Of a stretch of DNA of 64,000 nucleotides, positions 1 to 11,421 are shown piece after piece. This DNA comes from Watersipora subatra (Eukaryota > Bryozoa > Gymnolaemata > Cheilostomatida > Watersiporidae), in assembly GCF_963576615.1 (NCBI RefSeq), contig NC_088711.1, positions 57,578,248 through 57,642,247 on the forward strand, written 5' to 3'. Numbering within the stretch: the stretch's first letter is position 1; each line of letters opens with the position of its first letter. The translations under genes were made by a program, and so were the position numbers. The notes under the pieces are model-generated. The model saw only the letters and a program-made list of their open reading frames with translations. It was not told the origin of the DNA and ran no database searches.

Positions 1-265
1 AGCATAAAAATATGTTTAGTTTTTTAAACTTAGCTTGCACGATTGCATATCATCCTCTGATAAAAAATGATGAGCCTTTTGGTCCGCTATGATGGTCGAA
101 AATGCTGTAGAATTTGTTCGCGCCATATGGCGGGAATTGTAAGTCACATGATCAGATAATGTTAGTTTCAGTTCAAGTTTGATCTATCGCAAATAACAGA
201 TACGCTTTCTCGTATTAAACTTAGTAATTTCAATTCGTCATAATCTCTAACGCGCCACATCGTGT
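1..265. other. AT-rich sequence with no recognised feature
   Basis: I see no coding sequence or repeat family here. The stretch lies immediately upstream of the THAP-like exon and could hold its promoter, but no motif supports that. Confidence 0.4.
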
Positions 266-472
266 TTGTGCAGCTGGCAAGCTGAGAAGCACCTTTTTTC
301 TAAGCCAAGAGCAGAGAAAAGACCAGACCTTCACCGGGCGTGGAGCAACTGGGTGAAGCTGGATGTGACAAACTTTATTTATTCGCCTGCTTACTCTTAC
401 CTTTGTTTTCGCCATTTCAAAGACGACATGTTTTCTAATCTGTATGCATACTCCACATTCCACCAAAGCAGG
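266..472 (+). pseudogene. THAP-like zinc finger exon of a probable transposase gene
   Basis: The reading frame resembles the C-terminal two thirds of a THAP DNA-binding domain. It has a basic stretch with KRPDLHRAWSNWVK, followed by a CFRHF motif like the C-x2-H zinc ligands and the F residue of THAP domains. No ATG is visible at the start, so the N-terminal Cys ligands are uncertain. The frame ends at a good splice donor (CAG/GTGAGT near 471). THAP domains occur on many DNA transposases and domesticated derivatives. A degenerate DDE-type segment lies 1.3 kb downstream on the same strand, so both are probably parts of one decayed element. A host THAP gene is the alternative. Confidence 0.45.
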
Positions 473-475
473 TGA

Positions 476-1781
476 GTAATTTATTTTATGAACCACTTGT
501 ATTAGTAGTTGTAACTCGGGTTATTTTCTAGTATTCTCCTAATACTACTGTATTAATCTATATTTATAATTACAATATTAATGTCATTTAATTGTAATAT
601 ATGATATTATTAGTATTTTATCTTTTTAATTACGTGTATTATTCTTATTATAATAACCAAACTAATTCATACTGCATATCTATATGTAAAACGTAATATA
701 TTAATTTACAATTGATTAAATAATGTTATAAGTTTCACGATTAATTTCACAAAACTTCTTAACCCTACTCACTTATTGATATGTTATATAAAATAGTTAT
801 TGTCATTTTCTGGTATCATCGTTAATAGCATATTAGTATTATTAGATGATTATTATTAGTATTAGATGATGAAGAGTTTGTGCTAATCACTGAAGACTGG
901 GAAGAGTTTGAGTGGTATGTTGGCCAGCGTCAAACACTCTCCAATTACATGTAAGATAGAGCTGAACTTAACCAAACTTGACAAAATATAAAGAATATCC
1001 ATAGAGTTATTACACACATTTTTATGTTTACAATACCATGGATTCTGATAAGGTTTTGTAAAATCTGTGTCATGATTGCATGGCTATATATTTATTCTTT
1101 TTCTGATCAAGCAAATATGATATAATAACAGGAAATGATGTTGTACAAATCTTATTGCAAGTCAACTATTGTGTTGTGATTTCAGACCCGAATCCTCCTT
1201 CAAAGTGGAGAAAATAATAGTAAGTGTGACAGCACTCCAGCGACTATTTCACTGCCACGCCTGAGCCCTCCCCTGCTCATTCACGATGGTGTGAGAAGGC
1301 GGATGGATAGAGTTCAAGGTTACATGTGCCTCCTGTCATCAATCGTACACTTGGGAAACAACTGCCAGGGTGAACAGAGCTCACGTCATCAACCCCCTGC
1401 TGGCAGCTGCATCACTCTTTTCTGGCGGATGCCTTACGCAGAACCTCTGTTTTCTGTCGCTCCTGAACATCGCGATACCAAGCCACTGCATTTGCCTCTA
1501 CCAACAAAGAGAATACTTACATGGTGTGAGTGTTAAGATTTACCCATAAACTTGGAAAATGTGAGTAAAAGCTTGGCAAACTAATTGAATAACGACATTT
1601 AGAAACAATTTTTTTCTTGAAATGAAAATATTTCATTCTTCAAGCGAAATATATTATAATGTAAAATTCTGATTCTTCATCATAATATAGCACAAAAAGG
1701 GGGAAGAAGATTCTACATTCTTAGACTAATGATAATGATACAAATTAATCTTGTACAATGAAGTTTTACAATATTTTACAG
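476..1781. other. AT-rich intron-like stretch, possible mini-exon
   Basis: Mostly low-complexity AT-rich DNA between the THAP-like exon and the transposase-like exon. A segment at about 1186-1219 is bounded by TTTCAG and GTAAGT and could be a short exon, but its frame shows nothing I recognise. No other feature is supported. Confidence 0.3.
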
Positions 1782-1951
1782 TGTATTGCTGAGCAGTACA
1801 CCTTGCATAACGAGGGATTGATGGCAGCAATCGATTGGGAGCTTGATTTGGCAGGTGACGGTAGATGCGATAGTCCGGGGCATTACGCACTATACGGGGC
1901 GTAAACTATGATGGATCAGAGCTGCGGTTTAATAGTCAGCAGCCATCTTGT
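1782..1951 (+). pseudogene. Transposase-like exon, DGRCDSPGH family, broken
   Basis: The frame reads LAGDGRCDSPGH, then Y-A-L-Y-G-A, a stop codon, then TMMDQ and a hydrophobic stretch. I recall a GDGR-D-SPGHSAKYG signature from invertebrate transposase-like proteins, often THAP-linked. It would include the first acidic residue of a DDE-type catalytic core. The segment is bounded by a TTTTACAG acceptor and an AAG/GTAAAA donor. A TAA stands where the family has Tyr or Thr, so the exon is dead. The second and third catalytic positions are not found nearby. The family assignment is from memory. Confidence 0.5.
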
Positions 1952-1984
1952 CAAGGTAAAATTTTTTAGTAGTTATCAATACTA

Positions 1985-2392
1985 AGAGTTGCAAGATTTT
2001 ATGATAGATCATTGTCAAGATACCCGTTTAAAAAGTAAAAATCAATTAAAGTTGAAAAAGTGTTTGTCTTCTAAGGGACAGAGATCGATATTTTTTAGTG
2101 CAATGAAATTATATAATAAATTTTTGAGTGATTGTGCGGGCTCTGCTCCGGGTCAGCTGAAGGCGAAGTTGGTAGAGCGCCTGTGGGCGTCCTGGGACTG
2201 TCCTTCCTGACTCTGGTGCTCCGGAGTGTGCGCTTATCGCTGATTCTGTTTCTTTTCCTACTGCTTGCTGGGGCTGCCTTGACTCTAGCCTCTGGCTATC
2301 TGGCATGTCCTATTGCTACTCTGTGTATTTTTTTTACTCATATTGTCATGTTATTATTACGCAATAAAAATCAAACCAAACCAAACCAAATA
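1985..2392 (+). mobile_element. 3' end of a non-LTR retrotransposon (LINE)
   Basis: The frame at about 2001-2135 reads KNQLKLKKCL, then GQRSIFFSAMKLYN. This is the typical C-terminal end of CR1/Jockey-group ORF2 proteins, where a conserved S-x-F-Y-x-G-x-K-L-Y/W-N precedes the stop. It is followed by a GC-richer 3' UTR-like stretch and a tail of (CAAAC) repeats at 2371-2390. Such simple tails mark the 3' ends of some LINE lineages. It is heavily 5'-truncated. Confidence 0.6.
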
Positions 2393-2598
2393 CATAAACA
2401 TGAAATTGCTGATCTAGCTAAATAATTCATTCAAATAATGTGAAAGTGATTGTTGGTCGTAACTTTTTTACTTTGCAGTCAACGGAGACCACCGGCTCTA
2501 ACGCCATGGCGCTGTAAAGCTTCAAGCGATGCCAGTCTGATCTAATTTCCCACGGCCTGATAGTGAGGTTCATTACAACGGATGTTGTTACAAAGGTT

Positions 2599-2781
2599 GT
2601 GTGCATACCGCAAGCTTGTGTTTTGGCTTATGCCGCAAATTCGTCCTCTACGGCCTCTACCTGCCTGCTTGGTGTCTAAGATTCGAAATCTTTTCCCACC
2701 AACGAATGATGAAGAAGAGTTTGCAGACTTGCAAACAAGATTTGCGGCATAAACCAAAACACAAAATTGCGGTATGCACAC
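2599..2781. repeat. Imperfect hairpin repeat, about 43-bp arms
   Basis: The left arm begins GTGTGCATACCGCAA and continues through TTTTGGCTTATGCCGCAAAT. The right arm is its inverse, ending TTGCGGTATGCACAC. The loop is about 95 bp. The structure suggests a foldback MITE. No target duplication was found. Confidence 0.6.
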
Positions 2782-4069
2782 ACCCTTTTCCGAGCATTTG
2801 GCGATGGCTCTCCAAATGGGAATAGATTATCTACCAAAACAATTATTGAAAAACAATAATTGCTGATCATCAAAATAATCTCGATCTTTATATAATACAA
2901 TCATAAAACTAATACACTCTCTACTGTAGTAAGTGTACAAGCCAAATATAACAATTCTCCTTGTGTTCCACTAGTTCAGAATATGTGTGTTTAACCGATG
3001 CATTAAATGTGTAACACAAGAATTGTAGATAATGCATGACACATTAGCATAGCTTTGGTGTTATTGGCATTAAATGAAAATCCAACTCACTATGATATCG
3101 CAGGTAATTATTCCACCCCAACTCAAGGGGTGGGCGCCACAAGTTCGTCCACACCAGGATGCATATAAAGGCATTCATGCTCCCGCGGTCATGGAGACGA
3201 TGCGCAAACTCAGCATCATAGCAGCACAAACATTCAAGAAGAGATGGCATGTCTTGACAGCGCTTACAGACACACCACTCTGTAGCCGGTGGTATTAGCT
3301 CCTAAAGAAATGAACAGATATGTCTATGCAACCATAGCTAATACATCAGGTTGATGTTATCCAACAGTATATCAGTGCAGCACTAGGTTTAAATATTAAA
3401 ACTGTTAATGTTGTCATTCGAGAAAAATCTGTAATTATTTTTTCGCAATATGAAGCGATAATTATCATTATTAAAATCATATACATGTATATAATAATAA
3501 TATTCGTTCTATCACTCTCAAGTTAAAACTATTACTACTAGCTAGCTTGGCACATAAAAGCTGGCTAGTGGCGGTGCTTACTTGCTGGGAGGTTTGATTC
3601 GGTTGAGGATCTTTTTCAGATAGAGCGTCAGGCTCGAAACGCCAGGGTCTTAACTCTTAAGAATTTGACATTTTTTATGATCGCAACTCGGACATGTAGA
3701 CGTATGTTGAATAGTCGGACGAAATGGCCAAGCTGAAACTGTAAAGTAGCGAGTATCTATATTTGATACGGGGTCTTAGGTAAAACCCGAAGTGTTCGTC
3801 ATAAACTATTGCTACGATAAGTTTGATATTGAGCTTTGTATTGGCCTTTCAATTCACGCGAGAACATCACGTGACAAGACAATAACCAAAATCCGCGGAT
3901 ACGTCATCTAAATCAAGAGATTCCAATCTGCGGCGGCTTTTTGTTTTTGAGCTTTTAAGAGCTTTTAATCACATTTTCACATATTTGGCACCTACTACAC
4001 AACAGAGTAGGACATGGCGAATCTTTTGATACCAAATAACTGTAATGTGAATTTTGTTGCAAGACAACC
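2782..4069. other. Non-coding stretch, possible SINE-like relic
   Basis: At about 3545-3605 there is tRNA-like internal promoter spacing: a box A-like TGGCTAGTGGC and a box B-like GGTTTGATTC. This is weak. Short frames at 3044-3300 on both strands resemble nothing I know. No other feature is supported. Confidence 0.25.
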
Positions 4070-4600
4070 TTTAACAATAACTCTGCCATGCGTTATGTAC
4101 CACCGATATTTGTACAAAGGTACTGCTACAATGACTCCACCAAGTAAACTTACAAATATAATTAAAAAAAATTTAATTTGGCATATTCAATTATTCTTAG
4201 CGTAAATTCGTAGACCTTTTTTCCTCGTAAGCTTGATGGATCATGACATATTAACTTGTTAGCAAATGGAACTTTGTCTGTTTGGTTAAGGAAATGGTGA
4301 AAGAACTCTTGATCACAAAGGCATGACAGTGGGTTTCAAACTACTCCAAAAGTTTTTAATATTTTGCTCTTGCTCACAAATTTTTTCACAAGATCTTCAT
4401 TGATGGATGTTATGTCATTATCATCAAGTTTCAAAATCTTAGTTTACTCAAGTTTTTGACTTAAAGATACTTAAATTCAGTCAAAAAGTTGGCACTAACG
4501 TCACAGACTTTGAGAAGAGGATTTTGATTAAAACTTCTATGATCTATAGAAGTTATGTTTAGATTTTTAGATAAGGGTGATGTAAAACGTGTTTGTTACC
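4070..4600 (-). pseudogene. TLR-E: Toll-like receptor relic (last LRRs, LRRCT, TM)
   Basis: Read on the minus strand, this aligns with the 3' half of the ectodomain exon of TLR-B and TLR-C. It shows the last LRRs (DDNDITSI-type), an NPLSCLCDQEFFH cap start, NKLICHDPSSLRGKKVYEF, and the membrane helix with LGGVIVAVPLYKY followed by RWYITHGRVIVK. The THGR sequence is shared with TLR-B rather than TLR-C, so it is probably closer to B. A TGA replaces the Gly codon before NPLSC, and there are further frame breaks in the LRRs. Homology fades beyond about 4600 and below 4070, and no TIR exon is found near it. It is on the same strand as TLR-A but separated from it by the hAT element. Confidence 0.85.
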
Positions 4601-5142
4601 TAACAGCTATGACTTCTATCTGTATCTTTCATCATAAAGATAAGGAGAACACAATTACATAGGGAAGCTACAGTAACTGTAATACCATCATACAATTGCA
4701 CTGTAATACTACAATGTACAATATTTCCCGTCTGGACTCACAAAACTGAGTTTAGATGCTATAAACGTCCATATTTAAGACTTTTTGACAAGAAAAACTG
4801 CTCCTGTGTTTTTATGAAAATATATTTTGACTGTTGCGTAGGACATTAATTAACAAATAAAATCTCAGCAGCTTGTATCAATTTAGATCGAAACTTTTGA
4901 CATATTTCTAAGGATTCCAAATCATTAAGCCCGACCCCCTACTCATTACTGCTGCCAGTGACAGCCTATTTAAACCCATTACCGCTAAACTACAACAAAT
5001 TCAATTGCTTTATTCTTCTCTCCGATAGCCAGTACGTCTGTTTGTTTGCCGGTTTGTTCGTCTGGCCATCATGCTCAGAGGTTAAGAAAAAATTGCGCTA
5101 AAGGGGATCCCAGTTTGCAACTTCCAGCTTAGTAGACTGACT
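4601..5142. other. Intergenic AT-rich sequence
   Basis: Lies between the TLR-E relic and the left end of the hAT element. It may contain decayed upstream TLR-E sequence, but I could not align it. Nothing else is seen. Confidence 0.3.
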
Positions 5143-5396
5143 CTCTTGCACAGTGGTTCTTAACCTTTTTTCCCCCTTTTCCAAACCTAAAGACAGAAAT
5201 TCTCTCCCTCCTCTCTCCTAACTCCTTCAAATAATGCACTGCAACTAGATAGTGAACTTCATTTACATATATAACTTATATACATACATACATACACATG
5301 TATATATGCATTTATTACAGTCATATTTACATGGAATATTAAAAATGAATGTATATTGAAACTCAATATATCTATCATTGTAAAACATTCAGCAGA

Positions 5397-6999
5397 CTAG
5401 TGCAATTTCTGTGTTTGTTTGGAGCTGACCAGAATCTTGATGTAAGGAGTTATTGTACATGTAGATAGGGCACACCGTAGGTCAGCTTCTACTTCCAGAC
5501 GGTTTCTAGATTTGCTCTTTATGGTTAGCACTGCTGAAAATGCTGACTCGTAAAGATATGTGAAAGCAAATAGTATAAGCATCTTGAAAGCGACCAGGCT
5601 TATGTCGGGATACAATCTTTGGGCCTGAACCCAAAAGTGCTCTATTGATAGCTCCTTGAAGTCATCTTTTAATGCAGAGTTGTTTGTCAGCTCAAAAACT
5701 CCTCCTGAAGCTGTTCCGGAATCTCGTGAACATTGCGCCTGAAATAGTCTTGAGTCAGGTTCATCAATAACTCTGTCCTAGGATCTAACTTTGGAAAATA
5801 TCTCTCAAACTCTGCTATCAAGCTGTTCAAGTGATACTTTACGTCGGTTAGCAAAGAAGCGGAAAAAGATTTCTTGTCAACTAATGAATGCAGAACTGGA
5901 AATGATACTCTTACATTCCCAGTAACTAGTCTTTCCACCCAAAGTTTGAGCTTGTCTTTGAATGCATTGATGTTATCAGTTACATTCAACACATTTCTGT
6001 CTCTACCTTGCATCTTTGTGCTCACTTCATCGATTGAACCAAATATGTCAACCAGGTAAGCAAGATACTGATGGAAGCCTTCTACCTGCATTGAAGCCAG
6101 TAGTTTGGGGTTGTTATGAGTTTTCAAGAACTCATTGACCTCTGCTTGTAGATTGAAGAAACGCAGAAGCATGTTACCCTTTGATAACCATCAAACTTTG
6201 GTGTGGAACAATAGTGATGAGTGCACAGCATCCATATTTTCGCATAACTTATGGAAGAGACATGTTTGCAAAGCAGAGCCTTTAAAAAAGTTCACTACTT
6301 TAATCACTGAAGAAAGTTGATCCTGCAATCCTTTGGGAAGAGTTTTTGCTGCTAGCGCTGGTCTGTGAATGAAGCAATGGGTTCTCACCACTAAAGGAAT
6401 TTTTTCTTTTACCAACTGTGCAAATCCAGCACGACAGCCAAGCATGGCTGGAACACCATCAGTGCAAACTCCAATTAGTTTGCCCCAGTCCAGATGTTCT
6501 TTGCTGAAGAAGTCAGAAACCAGGTTCATAACATCAGCAGCTGTGGTGGTCTCTGTTAGAGGACTGCAGAACAGAAATTCTTCCTCAATTGTCTCTCTGT
6601 GTACATAGCGTGCAAACACCATCAGCTGTGAAATGCTAGCAACATCAGTGGGCTCATCAAGTTGAATGGCAAACATTGGAGATGACTTGAGCTTTTCAAT
6701 TACTTACCTCTTTATGTCCGCAGACATATCATCGATCCTCGATTTCACTATGCTGTCTGAGAGGGATAAATCAGCTATCTTTTGAGCGACTGTGTCTCCT
6801 AGAATAATCTTAGTACACTCCAGCAGACAAGGTTTAAGTAATGTTTCACCGATGGTGTGTGTCTTCTTATCTCTGGCAATATGGTAAGACAGAGCATAGG
6901 ATGCCTCGGTAATGGCCTGTGCCTGGATATGAAAGCTGCCTGTAGAATCCAGTTTTGCCCGCTTGAGTTCTCTCTCTTTAGCTTCAAAGAACAGCTTTG
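5397..6999 (-). pseudogene. hAT transposase (ZBED5-like), main body
   Basis: The conceptual frame runs from FFEAKERELKRAKLDSTGSF through AKIADLSLSDSIVK, MFAIQLDEPTDVASISQL, GKLIGVCTDGVPAMLG and THCFIHR to the C-terminal hAT dimerisation region with YLYESAFSAVLTIKSK. The acidic D in QLDE and the D in CTDG match expected hAT catalytic positions. ZBED5-type proteins share this layout. Damage: TAA at 6704-6706, TGA at 6191-6193 where the family has Arg (CGA to TGA, a CpG decay pattern), and a frameshift near 5690. The N-terminal BED finger lies at about 8640-8805, beyond the LINE insertion. Confidence 0.85.
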
Positions 7000-8625
7000 G
7001 TTTGAGTTGAGTTTAAGTTTGAGTTTATTTTCATCACAAAAACAGATGCACACAGAGACGAACTAAATAAATATACATATATGAATGAGCAATCATAATA
7101 CAACAGGGAGTGATGAAGGCCCACATGCACAGTAGCAGGGCTAATCAAGGTGCAGGGCCCGAGTTGACATTTTTCTTAATATTATACTGTTCACATATTA
7201 AGACCTAAAACTATCCCGATGAGTCAAGTAGATGCCTCTTTAAAGCAATCATAAAACTATTCGAATTTTCAATGTACTTGATCAATGTTGGTAAGTCATT
7301 CCAAATACTGGACAACTGGTAAGTCACCTGTCGATGTCTAGCTGTAGATGTAGACTTAGGGTAAGGTGAGGCATAAGAAGAATAACGAGTAGCATAAGAG
7401 TGTTGTTGAACATGAGTGTCAGAGTAGAATGATGAATGAGCGAAAATACCTAAAAGAAGTTGGTATAACTCTTTAATTGGAAGAACATTAGCCTTTCTGA
7501 ACAGATCAACTGTGTGGTCTTTGAATTTTTTTATGGAAGATTATTCGCATTAGGTGCTTTTGAATCAGGAAAATTTTATTCAAATGACACTCTGCAGCAT
7601 TGCCCCATGCTTCTAAACAATAAATTAGTTTACTGTTTATTAAACTGTTATAAAGCAATATTAAAATGTCAGTTCGAAAAATTTCTTAGGTTTTGAAAAT
7701 GATACCCAAATTTTTATGCAGTTGACTTCTCAAATAATCAGTATGAGAAGTCCAGCTTAATGAGTTGTCAATAACTACTCCTAAGAATTTAACATTTGTA
7801 ACATTATTTTTTGGCTTACCATTGATAATTATATTTTGGCTAAGTTCGAATTTATTTTGACGATTTTTGATTATTATAAAATTTGTTTTCTCAATGTTAA
7901 AAGTTAGTTTGTTTGCAGTGCACCAATTTTGAACTCTATCTAAAGCTGAATTGATTTTGTGGATATTATCATTTAATTTCTTGTCAGGAAAAAACAGGTT
8001 TGTATCATCAGCAAACAAAATAGTAGAGAAGGGTTTCGAATAATAAATTAAATTATTTATATGGAGAAGGAACAATGTAGGGCTGAGGATAGAACCTTGC
8101 GGAACCCCACATTCAATTTGTTGTGATTCTGATAGAGTAGATTTATATAAATATACTGACTGAATTCTATCAGAAAGGTAACTTTTAAATAGTTTGACAG
8201 TGCTACATGAAAAATTATAAGCTGTGAGTTTTTGAAGCAAAATATAGTGGTTTATGGCATCGAAAGCTTTTGAGAAGTCGATAAAAACACCTAGGACAAT
8301 GTTTTTTCCATTTAAAGCAGAAAAAGGCTGATTTGAAAAATCTATTGGAGCATTATGTGTGCCTTTCCCTTTTTGAAACCCATATTGATGTTTGTTTATA
8401 ATGCTGTGTGTTTCCAAATGATTCTGCACCTGAGAGTTCACGACTTTCTCTAAAATCTTTAAAAAAACTGGTAGAATTGATATAGGTCAATAATTGCTAG
8501 ACACCATTTTTGATCCGTTTTTAAACAACGGAAGTACCTTTGCAATTTTCATGTTAGTAGGAACAGTGCCAGTATTAATTACCATGTTTATTATATAGTT
8601 TATTATATATTTATCCATGTGTTCT
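7000..8625 (-). mobile_element. 5'-truncated LINE (CR1/Jockey group) inserted in the hAT
   Basis: On the minus strand the reverse transcriptase shows KIAKVLPLFKNGSK, HQYGFQKGKGTHNA, VFIDFSKAFDAINH, GVPQGSILSP and the catalytic FADD box, then YCLEAWGNA and a C-terminal SSIWNDLP segment. The order and spacing fit ORF2 of CR1/Jockey-type LINEs. The endonuclease and the N-terminal RT are missing. Damage: TGA at 8487-8489 (Arg position in SSNY-x-PIS), a TAA just after GIIFKT near 7684, and a frameshift near 7530. The 3' end carries an ACTCAA-rich simple tail at about 7003-7020 that abuts hAT coding sequence. The 5' boundary near 8620 is approximate. Confidence 0.85.
7686..8441 (-). pseudogene. LINE reverse transcriptase, longest open part
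   Basis: A 251-codon open stretch with the RT fingers and palm: FSKAFD (motif A, catalytic Asp), GVPQGS (motif B), FADDT (motif C, two catalytic Asp) and FLGVVID (thumb start). The apparent start Met is internal to the RT domain, because homology continues upstream through LPVFLKILEKVV to the TGA at 8487. It belongs to the truncated LINE at about 7000-8625 and is not a host gene. Confidence 0.85.
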
Positions 8626-8805
8626 GCATGTTTATTTCTTAAGTGTTGCTTAAGTTGATGTGGTTTCATGAAGTCATTAGCGAGCACTTTCATGCACAAA
8701 ACAAATTGTGGTACATCGATGCCGCTTTTAATCATACAAGTGAATTCATAGTTAAGGTAAGAATCATCATATGGTCGTCTTTTTGTCTTTGACATTTCTA
8801 ACACC
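8626..8805 (-). pseudogene. hAT transposase N-terminal BED zinc finger
   Basis: The frame reads KRRPYDDSYLNYEFT, then PQFVLCMKVLAND, MKPHQLKQHLRNKHAEH. This is the BED finger found at the N terminus of ZBED5-like hAT transposases (C-x2-C...H-x3-5-H). The first Cys of the usual PxCxxC is Phe here, so the finger is damaged. It is separated from the rest of the transposase by the nested LINE. The frame should resume at about 7000 with FFEAKERE. Confidence 0.8.
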
Positions 8806-9161
8806 TACAATATGGGATATGCAATCAAAATATTTGAATACGCTCAATATCTACATGAGCAAAGCATCATACATATGTCAGGTTACAGAGCAAATTGTCA
8901 AAATGTTATACGTTTATGCAAACCAAATCGGTAACTGAACAATTAATATTGCAGGTATGTATATGCATGCAGTGTGGCAATCCTTACCTTTTCCACAGTT
9001 TTAGATCTTGGCTTTGTTGAAACTACTGAAATTCATTCACTCCTCGCTGCTTTTTATATAAGAAAAATTAGTGCCATGGAAATGCCCTTTAGCAAACTGC
9101 CAAATCCCCCTAAATCCCAAAATTCCCACTGGGGGGAATTCCCCCTGGTTAAGAACCAATG

Positions 9162-10772
9162 CTCTAGCACAAGAAGCAATCAATCAATCTGCTGCAGTCT
9201 AGAATAAGTCTACAGTTATTTAATATACCTGACCATCTCTAACGACGGACCAGAATGCCAGGGTGCTAATTCACATTCAGGTGACCCATTTATATCAATG
9301 AGAGGCAAGGCTCAGCAATTCTTCACGGTAATGAAAGCCGTGTCTGTTTGACGAAAGTCATGGATCCTGGTTGAAAAAAATTGCACCAATTGGGATTTGA
9401 ACCCATAACAGTAGCCTCACCACCCTGCACACTACCACCTAAGCTAATCTTTCCCCTTCTATGGCACAGATTGATTGGGCATATACTTACTCTCTGTGAT
9501 TTATTGGCATACACGATGATCTCTCACAGCACACAGGGCTGCCTGGGCAAAATACTCACATTAAGAAGACCCATTTATATAAATAAGGAACTGAGCTGAG
9601 CAATTAATGTGGATTCACTGTAATATTATACTATATTATATATTTTATTGTGGCATTTGAAAAATATATAAAATAAAACAAGAGACCATGGATAATTATG
9701 CCAAATGTTATGCATTTCCTTAGCTTTGTCGACAGCTTCATTACTAGCCAAGTAAAATCCAAAGGTGTTTTATTGACTAGCTGAGTTGGATGTTACAATC
9801 ATTGTAACATCCAATCTTTATAATAGATGCATTATGCATCTTAGTAATTTAAGGCAAGTATTTTTTATCTGATGATTGTAAAGCAAATAATTAAATCATC
9901 AGATAATCACAATGAAAAAGTGAAAAGGCTTATTGCTCACAAGTTTAGTAACAATTTTTTAAGTAATGCTGGCGAGCAAATAGATTCATTGCACTTTGTT
10001 GAATTTCTCCAATAAGATGCCGAGAGTGTCTTCATCAGAAGTGATCTTCATGAAAGTCATAGTTATCAACCCGTATACAATATGTGTAGACAACTTCTAA
10101 CCTAACACATTGTTGGTTTTTGATGATTGAGTAAATCTTGCTCTATGATTAACATGATTATAATAATAAGTACTGTCACTATGACTTTGTTGACCTTTGT
10201 GTGCAACAGATTACATTTAAAAAATACCAAAATTAGAGCTGTCTATACAAACTGCTAGAGGCAACAACTCCCATTTTCTGGCTGGAATTACAGTTAAGGA
10301 CACTCTCTTTCATTTTGAAAAGTTCTGCCTCCCTGTATACCAATTGTTCAAGTGCGGTACCATCGAGCTGCAACTGTATCTTAATTTGTCAACTAACTGA
10401 TAAATTTACAACTAGTATATTATTTCAATAATTTTATTGAAAACCATAACATTGAATATAACATGAGATCCAGTAATAGACCTATGTTAATGCTGCTGTA
10501 GTTTTTTGACAACTATATATGTAGTGGCAGTAAAAAGTACTAATCCCTAGTAGAAGCTAATAACGGTATTCCTTATTGAAGAGTTGTTTAGATAATAAAT
10601 TACAGATTACAGCCACCTTTGAGGCCGGCATAACCATTGCGTACCGAGTGCCATCAAAGTCTACCAACTAGAAAGTATTAATTTACACTTGTAAAAACTC
10701 TAATTTCATGCAGGTAAAAAGGCATATGTACGAAGCTCAGGCTAATATTTTCTAGCAATGTATCGGAATATA
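9162..10772. other. Intergenic stretch with a SINE-like copy and short palindromes
   Basis: A SINE-like repeat lies at 9370-9555 (listed separately). A 26-bp palindrome containing GGATGTTACAAT and its inverse is at about 9788-9813. A pair of inverted ATCTGATGATT sequences is at about 9866-9906. No gene is seen between the hAT element and the last exon of TLR-A. Confidence 0.4.
9370..9555 (-). repeat. tRNA-related SINE-like repeat
   Basis: On the minus strand there is a tRNA-like segment with box B GGGTTCAAATCCC. Outside it lies a conserved block reading, on the plus strand, GATCTCTCACAGCACAC followed by GGCTGCC. The same layout recurs at least seven times in the window. Confidence 0.5.
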
Positions 10773-10988
10773 TCAGTTAATCAAACTGAGCCCACTCAGC
10801 AGCGGTAAGCTTTCTGTGAACCTGCTAATTTCGTCCGTAAGTTCATCTTCATAGTCATTGGTTGCATTACTGTAGTTTTGTCGTGATGAGTGAAGATCTT
10901 TCGCCACATATTGATACTTTGGTTTTGCTAAGAACTTTCTGATCCGTTCCCAAGATCGCTTTATCTTCCTCTCATTTGAGTTATGCAT
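10773..10988 (-). CDS. TLR-A exon 4: C-terminal end of the TIR domain
   Basis: Last exon of the TLR-A gene, 71 codons plus TGA. It starts after a CCATAG acceptor with MHNSNERKIKRSWERIRKFL; the W and F form the third TIR box. A polar tail ends in SLPLLSGLSLIN. The acceptor phase is 0, the same as exon 4 of TLR-C and TLR-D. The initial Met is coincidental: this is an internal splice junction, not a start. Sequence identity with the other two exon 4s is limited to the box 3 region, and the tail is unrelated. It joins exon 3 at 17561 across a 6.6 kb intron. Confidence 0.8.
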   Translation of the reverse strand: MHNSNERKIKRSWERIRKFLAKPKYQYVAKDLHSSRQNYSNATNDYEDELTDEISRFTESLPLLSGLSLIN

Positions 10989-11421
10989 CTATGGAATAGA
11001 GTCAAAAGTCTATCAACAGCTATATTATTCAACGATTAAATATTTTAACACTGCGGGTCAAGGTCACACGTTACCGCCAGCTAAACATTATCTAATGTTG
11101 ATATAAAATTATTCCATTCCAATAATTGCTTCGCAGATTAAAACCACCGTATGTGTAGACAATATATTCTTCTAAGAATACATGACATTTTGTTTAATTT
11201 GTTGTAATGCGAAAATGACAATGATCCATACTTCAATCAATTAATTAAATATATATACAAATGTGTATACAAATTATATATATAATAAATATATACATAT
11301 ATATTATATATACAGTATATACTCGCTTGCTTCAATATTCTCCGCTTGATGTTGTACTAGATGGACCGATCTTTAAGCTGCCATGTAAAACTATTTAGCT
11401 CTGTTGATTAGCTCTGCTTTG

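Larger units (their letters stand above)
5151..9161 (-). mobile_element. hAT DNA transposon, full length, with a nested LINE
   Basis: The terminal inverted repeats are CAGTGGTTCTTAACC at 5151-5165 and its inverse at 9147-9161, with one mismatch. They are flanked by an 8-bp target duplication, CTCTTGCA (5143-5150) and CTCTAGCA (9162-9169), also one mismatch. Eight-bp duplications are diagnostic of hAT. Inside, on the minus strand, is a ZBED5-like transposase broken by two stops and one frameshift and split by a LINE at about 7000-8620. Without the LINE the element would be about 2.4 kb. It cannot move on its own. Confidence 0.9.
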
